From Rugamonas brunnea (GTDB lineage Bacteria > Pseudomonadota > Gammaproteobacteria > Burkholderiales > Burkholderiaceae_D): a stretch of 64,000 nucleotides of DNA. The stretch lies in contig NZ_JACEZT010000016.1 in the NCBI RefSeq assembly GCF_014042345.1, forward strand, positions 62,001 through 126,000. Reading direction: 5' to 3'. This document shows, piece by piece, positions 35,607-42,285 of this stretch (the first letter of the stretch is position 1; each line of letters starts with the position of its first letter). The position numbers were made by a program, and so were the translations under genes. The notes under the pieces were generated by a model. It searched no databases, was not told where the DNA came from, and was given only the letters and a program-made list of their open reading frames with translations.

Positions 35607-35683
35607 GCCGAACGTGATTGCTCAGCGGCGCGCGCAGGTGGGCAACGCCCGCCGTAGCGCGTCCGCTGGAGCTGAAAGTTAGA
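35607..35683 (-). repeat. attC site of cassette 3 (after barstar gene)
   Basis: Read on the minus strand: TTCTAAC at one end and GTTCGGC at the other, with paired inner arms CAGCGGACGCGC and GCGCGCCGCTG. The unpaired A in the left arm is the extrahelical base typical of attC. The outer core deviates from GTTRRRY. It ends 6 bp from the DUF2322 stop and so marks the array's distal end. Confidence 0.7.
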
Positions 35684-35687
35684 AAAT

Positions 35688-35963
35688 TTAGTCAATCAGT
35701 ACCCGCACAAATTGCGAATCGCGCGCGATTTCTTTTAGCGCAGCCAGGAAGCGTCCTCCGCGGAACGTGGATAGAGTGTGCGTGTTAACGAAGTGCAGTT
35801 CGCATTCGCCAGGCCAACCGGGGCCGCCATTCAGCCCGTCCCAGAACGCGTCTAGGTTTTGGCCAAAGTATCCTGCGCCTTCAGGTTCAGCCACTACAAC
35901 GTAACGCTCCCAGAAGTCTGCCTCGGAACTGACGCCATCGCAGTCAATCGTTACAGCTCGCAT
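35688..35963 (-). CDS. Barstar-like ribonuclease inhibitor (integron cassette 3)
   Basis: A 91-residue protein with the barstar signature GYFGQNLDAFWDGLNGG: Asp38, Trp41 and Asp42 line up with the residues of Bacillus barstar that plug the barnase active site. The length equals barstar. Barstars neutralise secreted or intracellular RNases, including polymorphic and T6SS toxins. No barnase-like toxin gene is adjacent, so this is an orphan immunity-type cassette. It is one gene in one cassette, without a visible promoter of its own. Confidence 0.8.
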   Translation of the reverse strand: MRAVTIDCDGVSSEADFWERYVVVAEPEGAGYFGQNLDAFWDGLNGGPGWPGECELHFVNTHTLSTFRGGRFLAALKEIARDSQFVRVLID

Positions 35964-35966
35964 AAT

Positions 35967-36029
35967 TTCTAACGTGCTAGCTCAGGGGCGGGCCGCTTGC
36001 GGCACGTCCCCTGGCGCGCATTGTTGGGC
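35967..36029 (-). repeat. attC site of cassette 2 (after nuclease gene)
   Basis: On the minus strand it starts GCCCAAC (RYYYAAC) and ends GTTAGAA. The inner arms CAGGGGACG and CGCCCCTG pair with one extrahelical A, and a GC-rich hairpin lies between them. 63 bp in length. This is the best-formed attC of the three. Confidence 0.85.
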
Positions 36030-36046
36030 GACAGGTGCACTACATG

Positions 36047-37351
36047 TCATCTCAGATTGGAGGCAGATGGCCTAATGGAGCAATCTATGACCCTGCTGGC
36101 TATCTTGTGGTTTGCGTTTTCCGGATTAGCAGCGAGACTGCCTACAAATGAACGTGTTTCCTGAAGGCTCTGTGATTTTGGTTCTGAGAAGTATTTCCCT
36201 TTCTCATCTTTGAACCACATGAGTACGAACACACCATGTGTGCATGGAATTGAGTCCATGTAACGCGGAAGCTGCCGCTTAATGCCGGCCTTGACTTCTT
36301 TGTGATGCGCAAGTTTGAACTCGGCGGCGACGGAAATAAGCTCCGATCTGGAATTGGTAGTAGAGAATCGAAAATCCAATGACCCGGAACCTTCGTCGCT
36401 TTCACGAATTACATGTACCCCGAAAGGTTCAAGTGCCATTTGAAAAAACACATGCAGCGTGGGTTGAATTTCGGTTTCACCCTTGGGTGACCGTGGCACC
36501 TCAATTTCTTTGCCATCAACATTGATTCTTCTAGAACCGTCCCAGAATGGTTCAATCAAGCGCCGCGTCTCAACATGGTGGACCAGTACCGCGTCCACCG
36601 TTGACAGCACAAGACTTTGGAGTTCGTCTTCGGTAGTAGGAGGCGCGGGGTGTGCTCGCTTGAGAGACGCTAGTGCTAAGGAAACGCTCTCCTTGGCCGC
36701 CCCCAAGAAGTAGTCTTCCGCGGCATTTTTAAAGGCATCTGGGGTCGTGACCAGGCTAACGGTCTGAGCAAGAACCCTCCGGCTGTCGTTGATCCGATGT
36801 GCAGTTATAAGCGCAGTAACCTCTGAAGCGGAAATTGTCTTCGCGCCATTTACTCGGTGCTCTCTAATTGCCCGGTTGGTTGCCATAAGTGCAGCAAGTT
36901 TTTCCGGCATGGGATCAGGCCCCAACAGATCCAAGCGCTCGCGCTCTTGTTCGGTAAAGGGCTGGCCCGGCAAACGGCTGGTATCACCGTCTAGTCTTTT
37001 GGGGAAGCGTACTTCTACCGCCACACAGGGATACTGGCCCCGGTTGTCCGTCAGATTTCGAGTAGGAACAAAAGGCTTTCCTTTTTCGTCAGCCACCACC
37101 ACGAAGTTCTTCGAGCTTTGGAAAATTACGTCATCTTGTTCGCTTTCAACCCTGAAGAATTTCACCGTGGTGGATCCCAGAGTTGTTTCTACTTGGCAGG
37201 TGAGCGGGTCAAATCCAGCTACGGGAATTGGAGCTACAAACCACACATAAGTGTTGACTTGCTCAGGAGGCATGGCCGCAAGATCTTCACGGGATCCCTG
37301 AGTAAGATGCATCGACTGTATGTCGATCGGTAATTGGAAGGATGAACGCAC
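36047..37351 (-). CDS. Predicted PD-(D/E)XK nuclease domain protein (integron cassette 2)
   Basis: A 434-residue protein from a GTG at 37351, with AAGGA 8 bp upstream. The N-terminal half is of unknown type: the beta-rich 35-115, then helices. The C-terminal 150 residues fit a PD-(D/E)XK fold: Glu294 in the first helix (GETEIQPTLHVFF), Asp326 (GSGSLDFRF), Glu344-x-Lys346 (VAAEFKLAHH), then a QxxxY-like KRQLPRYM as in RecB/Cas4-type nucleases, and a hydrophobic strand. It could be a defence nuclease or part of a DNA-targeting system. It is an unusually large gene for an integron cassette. Nuclease activity is inferred only from residue spacing. Confidence 0.65.
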   Translation of the reverse strand: MRSSFQLPIDIQSMHLTQGSREDLAAMPPEQVNTYVWFVAPIPVAGFDPLTCQVETTLGSTTVKFFRVESEQDDVIFQSSKNFVVVADEKGKPFVPTRNLTDNRGQYPCVAVEVRFPKRLDGDTSRLPGQPFTEQERERLDLLGPDPMPEKLAALMATNRAIREHRVNGAKTISASEVTALITAHRINDSRRVLAQTVSLVTTPDAFKNAAEDYFLGAAKESVSLALASLKRAHPAPPTTEDELQSLVLSTVDAVLVHHVETRRLIEPFWDGSRRINVDGKEIEVPRSPKGETEIQPTLHVFFQMALEPFGVHVIRESDEGSGSLDFRFSTTNSRSELISVAAEFKLAHHKEVKAGIKRQLPRYMDSIPCTHGVFVLMWFKDEKGKYFSEPKSQSLQETRSFVGSLAANPENANHKIASRVIDCSIRPSASNLR

Positions 37352-37398
37352 TCGCTATTCCTTAGGCCAAGATATTTCGAAAGTCAGTCTGTTCTGTC

Positions 37399-37454
37399 GT
37401 CCAACGTGCCGATTCAGCCGCGCCGTAGGCGTCGGCTGGAATATATGGTTGGGC
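37399..37454 (-). repeat. attC site of cassette 1
   Basis: On the minus strand it starts GCCCAAC and ends GTTGGAC (GTTRRRY). Inner arms CAGCCGACGCC and GGCGCGGCTG pair across a 3-base loop, leaving one extrahelical A. 56 bp. The adjacent nuclease gene starts 48 bp further along. Confidence 0.85.
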
Positions 37455-37462
37455 AAAATCCA

Positions 37463-37747
37463 TCATTCTTGTTGCCCAGAGAGGAAACCCAGCTGCTTTT
37501 CGTTGATGCCTGCGGCCATGAATTTTACGAAATTCACGGGCACGGAAACTTGCATTGGACATTGAACCGTCCCGTCGCATTGTTCTGGGCGGAACCTCAT
37601 ATCGAGGAAATTCCCATTTTGTACAGCGGACTCACAGTAGATGAACTTTCCGATTCGGCCCGTCTGTACATACGGAGCAATTGCATCGCCGAGAAGTGCA
37701 TAAGCTTCGTCAACTAGCTGTACGCCACACACAGTTTTGGTGCTCAT
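37463..37747 (-). CDS. Small unknown protein (integron cassette 1)
   Basis: A 94-residue protein, MSTKTVCGVQLVDEAYALLG..., with no recognised motif; four cysteines and an acidic N-terminal half. ATG 37747 follows AGGAT at about 10 bp and lies 42 bp inside the cassette from the attI crossover. The plus-strand frame overlapping it (37406-37717) is a shadow: it spans the attC site and has no ribosome site. This is the first cassette, so it would be the one best expressed from an integron Pc promoter. It could be an immunity or antitoxin-like protein; nothing in the sequence proves this. Confidence 0.6.
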   Translation of the reverse strand: MSTKTVCGVQLVDEAYALLGDAIAPYVQTGRIGKFIYCESAVQNGNFLDMRFRPEQCDGTVQCPMQVSVPVNFVKFMAAGINEKQLGFLSGQQE

Positions 37748-37783
37748 AGTTCGTGATCCTATAACAGGACAAAGGCCAGGAAC

Positions 37784-37814
37784 GCCCAACGTAAAGTGGA
37801 CGTCAAATTGACGT
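37784..37814 (-). other. attI-like recombination core and adjacent palindrome
   Basis: The complement of 37784-37790 is GTTGGGC, the integron core GTTRRRY, at the boundary between the intI side and cassette 1. Ten bases closer to intI is a perfect 15-bp palindrome, ACGTCAAATTGACGT (37800-37814), which could be a regulator site in the attI/intI leader. No LexA box is visible upstream of intI. Confidence 0.7.
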
Positions 37815-37920
37815 TTTTACAAATTCTACCACGCCACCTAACCGCAAGTTGCGCAATCTCCAAGAGTGAAAATCATCGCCCGGCGAGCATAAAACTTCCC
37901 ATTGTCTGGAGAAAGCCGTC

Positions 37921-38496
37921 ATGCCCCCCCCCGCCCAACCCAAATTGCTCGATCAAGTGCGTGAACGCATCCGCACCATGCATTACAGCATCCGTACCGA
38001 AGAAGCCTACGTCGACTGGATTCGCCGCTATATCCTCTTTCACCAAAAGCGCCCCCCCGCCGAAATGGGTAAAGTGGAAATCGAAGCATTCCTCACGCAT
38101 CTCGCGGTGAAGAGGGGAGTGGCGGCCTCCACGCAATCCCAGGCTAAAGCGGCGCTGCTGTTCCTGTATCAAAAAGTCCTCAAACAGGAAGTGGACTGGC
38201 TTAAAGATGTGGTCGCCGCCAAGCAGCCGCAACGCCTGCCGACCGACTTGACAGTGGACGAAGTCCGCACCCTCCTGGCCCGCCTTCAAGGCCTGCATTG
38301 GCTGATCGCCTCCCTGCTCTATGGCAGCGGCCTGCGGATACTGGAAGCGTGCAGGCTGCGCGTGCTGGACCTGAATTTCAAGATGCATCTGCTAACCACC
38401 CGCAACGGCAAGGGCGCGAAGGATCGGATCACGATGATCTACACCCATGTGCTCAACTGTGGCGGACGCGGGGTGATCAGCCCGCTGGATCACTAG
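37921..38496 (+). pseudogene. intI: Integron integrase with internal in-frame deletion
   Basis: 191 residues where about 320 are expected. The N-terminus (LLDQVRERIRTMHYSIRTEEAYVDWI in part, EAFLTHLAV, VAASTQSQAKAALLFLYQ) and the box I region (LLYGSGLRILEACRLRV, Arg139) are typical IntI. NGKGAKDRITM then runs directly into IYTHVLNCGGRGVISPLD, the extreme C-terminus with Tyr174. The missing segment includes the integron-specific insertion and the HxxR and second His motifs, so recombination activity must be lost. The junction lies at ACGATG (38431-38436), which codes Thr-Met and would occur on both sides in the intact gene, suggesting deletion between short direct repeats. The reading frame and the start (GGAG before ATG) are otherwise intact. 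Confidence 0.88.
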
Positions 38497-38511
38497 CACG
38501 ATGCTGAAATG

Positions 38512-38541
38512 ACAAAAGCCCAGCCGGTAAGGGCTGGGCTT
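38512..38541 (-). terminator. Terminator downstream of tRNA-Asn copy 1
   Basis: AAGCCCAGCC and GGCTGGGCTT form a 10-bp stem with a 6-base loop. On the minus strand it is followed by TTGTCATTT. It lies 9 bp past the tRNA 3' end and 15 bp from the intI stop. Confidence 0.8.
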
Positions 38542-38550
38542 CTCAAATTC

Positions 38551-38626
38551 TGGCTCCCCGACCTGGACTCGAACCAGGGACCTGCGGATTAACAGTCCGT
38601 CGCTCTACCGACTGAGCTATCAGGGA
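38551..38626 (-). tRNA. tRNA-Asn (GTT), copy 1
   Basis: 76 nt with an encoded CCA. The acceptor stem TCCCTGA/TCGGGGA closes (one T-G pair), the T-loop is GGTTCGAGTCC, and the anticodon loop CTGTTAATC gives GTT for asparagine. The sequence is identical to three other copies in this window. Confidence 0.97.
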
Positions 38627-38716
38627 AAAGAGGCCGCATTATATACGGCCATTTCCGGACTGTCCAGAAAGCGGCGAAAATTTTTCACCGCCCTCCTTCA
38701 GCCCATCATCCAGGGC

Positions 38717-40903
38717 TTAGAAATTGCCCTTGAACTGCACGCCGAACTGGCGTGGCTCGTTGACCATGCCGGTCAGGTTGTTGAAGTCGATCGCACCGAT
38801 GATGCGCTGGGTGTTGGTGATGTTGCGGCCAAACGCTGCCACTTCATACTTGCCGCCGTCCCAGTTGTAACCGACGCGCAGGCCGCCTTCCAGCATGGCC
38901 TTGCCCGTGAATTCGGTCGCTTCGTACAGGAAGAAGTTGATCTTGCTGCGATACGACCAGTCCGTCAGCACGAACAGGTTGCCGTTTTCCAGCGCCCAGT
39001 TGTACTTGGCGGTGGCGTTGAAGGTCCATTTCGGCGCCTGCGGCAGCGGGTTGCCGTCGATGACGACGCGGCCTGCGGCGTTGATCGGGTTCAGCACCGT
39101 GCTCCATGGGTTCTTGATCACCGACAGGCTAGGGTCGCGGATCTCCGTGAAGTTGTAGCTGCCGCCGGCCGTGACCTTGAAGTCGCTGGTGACGAAGGCT
39201 TCGAACTCCGCTTCCACGCCACGGCCCTTGGTCTTGGCCGCGTTGATCAGCTTGGTGACGTTGGAATTGCCACCCACCACGGTCAGCTGCTGGTTCTTCA
39301 CGTCGTAGTCGTACACGCTGACGCTGGCGCGGGCGCGGCGGTTGAACAGGTCGGCCTTGATGCCAGCCTCGTACGAGACGATGGTTTCCGCATCGGCCAC
39401 GGTGATGGGCACGGAGCTGTTGGCGGCGGCGATGCTGGGCGCGCGGAAGCCGGTGGCCACGCGCGCGTAGGCGTTCACGTCCTTGTTGATCTTGTAGGTG
39501 CCGCTGACATCCCAGTTGACCTTGCTCTTGCTCTCGCTCACACCGCTCGGGCCGATCTGCACCACGTTGACCGCTTCGACCGTGTTGAAGTCTTTCTTGT
39601 CGTTCGTGTAGCGCAGGCCGCCACGCAGCATGAAGTCGTCGCTGACGGCGTAGTTGACCGAGCCGAAGGCCGCCCATGCCGTGTTCTTCTGATGGCTGGC
39701 CAGGTGCGAGGTCTGGGCGCCGGTGGTGCTGTTGAAGTTGTTGCTGTAGCCGTTGGCGTCTTCCGAGAAGTAGTACACGCCGCTCTGCCAGTTCAGCGGG
39801 CCGGCGTTCTTCGATTCGACGCGGAATTCCTGGCTGTACTGCTTGAGGTCGGTCAGGCCGCCGCCGGTTTCAACCTGGAACGGCACTTGGCCGGGCGCGC
39901 CGCCGTCGATGTCGCCGCGGCTGAAGTAATTGTCCACGCCTTCGTAGCCGGTGATCGAGAACAGCTTGACCGCGCCCAGGTCCCACGTCAGGCGGGCGTT
40001 GGCGCCGTTGGTGCTCAGGCTCTGCGTGTTCTGGCCGTTGGTGTTGATCTTGGTGAAGTCGTAACCGTCGGTAAAGTCGTTGGTGCCCTTCTTGATCAGG
40101 TTGGCGCGGAACAGGCGCGCGCTGCCGTCGGTGGTGCGCGAGTGCACGTTGAACAGGGCGTTGAAGGTGGTGTCAGGCTGATACAGGAACTGCACGCGCT
40201 CGGCATGCTCGTTGTAGCCTTCCAGCACGTCGTTCTGGTGCGTGAAGGTGTTGTCGACGAAATTGTCGCGGTGCTGGCGCAGGGTCGATACGCGCATCGC
40301 CCATTCCTTCGACAGCGGAATGTTGGCGGCTGCCTCGACGTTGGCCGTGTTGTGGGTGGCCAGCGACAGGTTGTAATAGCCTTCGATGCCCTTGGTGTTG
40401 GGCTTTTCGGATTCGAACTTGACCACACCGGCTGGCGTGTTGCGGCCAAACAGCGTGCCTTGCGGGCCGCGCAGCACTTCCACGTTGGCCACGTCGAAAA
40501 TCGGGAAACCTTTCAGGATGCCGTTTTCCTGCACCACGTCGTCATACACGAGCGACACCGGTTGCGAGGCGAAGGTGCTGAAGTCGGTGTTGCCGTAGCC
40601 GCGGATGTAGAAGCGCGGGAAGGTACGGCCATTCGACGACTCCACGTTCAGGCTAGGCACCTTGCCGGCCAGCAGGCGGATATCCTGGCCGCCGGAGACC
40701 AGCACGTCCAGCTTTTCATCCTTCAGGGTCGACACGGACACCGGCACATCCTTGATGTTCTCGGTGCGGCGCTGGGCCGTCACGGTAATCGTTTCCAGCT
40801 GGGGCGTATCGGCGGCGGGGGCGGTTTGCGCCACGGCGGCGCCCATAGGCATGACGGCGCTCAGCGCCAGCAGGCGCTTGTGCATCTTGGACAATTTGAT
40901 CAT
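38717..40903 (-). CDS. TonB-dependent receptor
   Basis: A 728-residue outer-membrane receptor. Signal peptide to about residue 26 (AAVAQ), TonB box ETITVTAQRRTE, plug domain with RFYIRGYGNTD and VEVLRGPQGTLFGRNTPAGVV, then a 22-strand barrel ending in Phe (QFGVQFKGNF). The plug type (GRNTPAG) is common in receptors for carbohydrates and complex organics in Sphingomonads and Oxalobacteraceae, rather than in classical siderophore receptors; the ligand is unknown. No regulator or transport genes are adjacent. A 392-bp leader precedes it. Confidence 0.9.
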   Translation of the reverse strand: MIKLSKMHKRLLALSAVMPMGAAVAQTAPAADTPQLETITVTAQRRTENIKDVPVSVSTLKDEKLDVLVSGGQDIRLLAGKVPSLNVESSNGRTFPRFYIRGYGNTDFSTFASQPVSLVYDDVVQENGILKGFPIFDVANVEVLRGPQGTLFGRNTPAGVVKFESEKPNTKGIEGYYNLSLATHNTANVEAAANIPLSKEWAMRVSTLRQHRDNFVDNTFTHQNDVLEGYNEHAERVQFLYQPDTTFNALFNVHSRTTDGSARLFRANLIKKGTNDFTDGYDFTKINTNGQNTQSLSTNGANARLTWDLGAVKLFSITGYEGVDNYFSRGDIDGGAPGQVPFQVETGGGLTDLKQYSQEFRVESKNAGPLNWQSGVYYFSEDANGYSNNFNSTTGAQTSHLASHQKNTAWAAFGSVNYAVSDDFMLRGGLRYTNDKKDFNTVEAVNVVQIGPSGVSESKSKVNWDVSGTYKINKDVNAYARVATGFRAPSIAAANSSVPITVADAETIVSYEAGIKADLFNRRARASVSVYDYDVKNQQLTVVGGNSNVTKLINAAKTKGRGVEAEFEAFVTSDFKVTAGGSYNFTEIRDPSLSVIKNPWSTVLNPINAAGRVVIDGNPLPQAPKWTFNATAKYNWALENGNLFVLTDWSYRSKINFFLYEATEFTGKAMLEGGLRVGYNWDGGKYEVAAFGRNITNTQRIIGAIDFNNLTGMVNEPRQFGVQFKGNF

Positions 40904-41295
40904 TCAATTTCCCGATTTAAGTGGTTTTGGCAAAGAGGGACTACAGTTGTCTCCTGTTCTCTCTTCTGTCGACACCGTTCCCCGGCGGGCCGGAACGGCG
41001 CAAGCGGGCTGTGCCGCTTTCGGTGAGCCTGGAGCAGCCCGCCACGTCGCCTCGTGAGCGGTGGCAGGTCTGATCCGCATCTCAATGATGTCTAGAATGC
41101 ACCGACTTGCAAAAAGGCAGTATTTTCTGGCATTGATACCGGGTATTGCAAGCGCAATATACCGAGTAGTCCTTCAATTGGTAGAAATTGCTGTCCGGGC
41201 TGGCTTGGACAAAACAATCGCCGGGCCAAACGGCAATCGGCCGGACCCGATCGGTGCGGCCAGCACTGCAAGTTAAGCAATTGATTAATATGGAG
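40904..41295. other. Intergenic region upstream of the TonB receptor
   Basis: No gene is supported here; the short frames present lack ribosome sites and family features. It should contain the receptor promoter. The only structure I see is an imperfect palindrome, GGTATTGC-AAG-CGCAATATACC, near 41139-41162, which could be an operator. Confidence 0.5.
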
Positions 41296-42063
41296 TTATT
41301 TGCAAGTATCGAGCGGCAGACCGTACTTGCGCAGGATGCGCGCGCAGCTGCCGTCATGGCGCATGGCGTTCATGGCCGCCTGCCATTGGGCGATGTCTGC
41401 GGCGGAAAAATCGAGCGAGCCTGCCAGCCAGATTTCGCCCCACCGGTAAGGCGCACTGTAGTCAAAATCGGACACGGCGGCGCCGGCCAGGTTGGCCGCG
41501 CTGCGGTGGATCACTTCGCCGCCATAGGTGGCGTCGGCCAGGCCGGTCTGCACCATGCGCATGCACTCGCGCACGGTGGCGCATTCGAACACGGCCGCGA
41601 AATGTTCGGCCGCCAGGACCTCTTTATGCGGCGAGCCGCGCAGGACGACGATACGGCGTCCCTTCAACGCGTCGATATTGCGCAAGTCGAGCGTGCCATG
41701 GCGCGACACGAACACGAAATCCTGTCGGTACAGCCGGGCCAGCCACGTGTAGCGGGGCTCGCGCTCGGGCGTGCGGGTGAGCGGCAGCACGACGACGCGC
41801 GACATGCCTTCGGTCATCTTCAACGCGCGCTGCCAGGGATAAAATTCGACCGGGGTTGACAAGCCCAGGCGCTGCGCCAGCTCCTGGGTGATTTCCACCA
41901 GCGAGCCGGGGCCGCGCTCGCCGCCTTCCATCGCGAACGGCGGCAATTCGCCCACCACCAGCCGCACCGGCGCCTGACTGGCGGCGCCGGCCGCCAACGG
42001 CAAGCTCAGCAAAAAGACACCCAGCGTCCGGCGCCAGGCCGTGTTCCACAACCGCTTCAGCAT
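41296..42063 (-). CDS. Periplasmic solute-binding protein, family 3 (amino-acid type)
   Basis: A protein of about 255 residues: signal peptide (RRTLGVFLLSLPLAAGAAS), then a bacterial extracellular solute-binding family 3 fold (VRLVVGELPPFAMEGGERGPGS start, LKGRRIVVLRG, YGGEVIHRSA, C-terminal LRKYGLPLDTC). Met at 42063 has AGGAG upstream; the in-frame ATG at 42084 is the alternative. No permease or ATPase genes are nearby, so it is an orphan, possibly a sensor or a scavenging protein. Two more family-3-like proteins lie at 45.8-47.7 kb. Confidence 0.8.
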   Translation of the reverse strand: MLKRLWNTAWRRTLGVFLLSLPLAAGAASQAPVRLVVGELPPFAMEGGERGPGSLVEITQELAQRLGLSTPVEFYPWQRALKMTEGMSRVVVLPLTRTPEREPRYTWLARLYRQDFVFVSRHGTLDLRNIDALKGRRIVVLRGSPHKEVLAAEHFAAVFECATVRECMRMVQTGLADATYGGEVIHRSAANLAGAAVSDFDYSAPYRWGEIWLAGSLDFSAADIAQWQAAMNAMRHDGSCARILRKYGLPLDTCK

Positions 42064-42285
42064 TCCCTGCTTCTCCTCGCTCATCGCTTATCCCGGCCGC
42101 CACCGGCCCCGCGTCATGCACGCGGCGGGTGGGCGACGGTACACATCGGCATGGGCATGGCCGCAACGCAGAGCCGCCGCGCGGGGTGCAGGCGCAGGCC
42201 GCTTTGCAAATATACAGCAAGAACTATCTTGCAAGTCATGGATATAGCGTCAATGCAACATCAGCCGGCGCGGGGTTGACTTGCC

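Larger units (their letters stand above)
35607..38496. mobile_element. Chromosomal integron: three-cassette array plus relic intI
   Basis: A plus-strand integrase relic (37921-38496) has, on its 5' side, an attI-like core and three minus-strand gene cassettes, each ending in an attC-like site (37399-37454, 35967-36029, 35607-35683). Orientation, spacing and core sequences (GTTGGGC, GTTGGAC, GTTAGAA) all fit an integron. The cassettes are AT-richer and differ in composition from the flanking DUF2322 and tRNA genes. Cassette sizes inferred from the crossover points are about 385, 1430 and 360 bp. Confidence 0.85.

Noticed and set aside
35607..37454. CRISPR-like repeats, considered because of the similar recurring elements
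   Set aside because: The elements are attC sites with differing inner sequences, separated by whole genes, not regular short repeats and spacers.
37406..37717. 103-aa plus-strand ORF in the integron
   Set aside because: It spans the attC site and overlaps the minus-strand cassette gene, which has the correct cassette orientation and a ribosome site.
38717..40903. Siderophore uptake locus around the TonB receptor
   Set aside because: No periplasmic binding protein, ABC permease, biosynthesis gene or recognisable Fur box is adjacent.
41061..41276. 71-aa plus-strand ORF upstream of the TonB receptor
   Set aside because: No ribosome site, no family features; probably chance within a promoter region.
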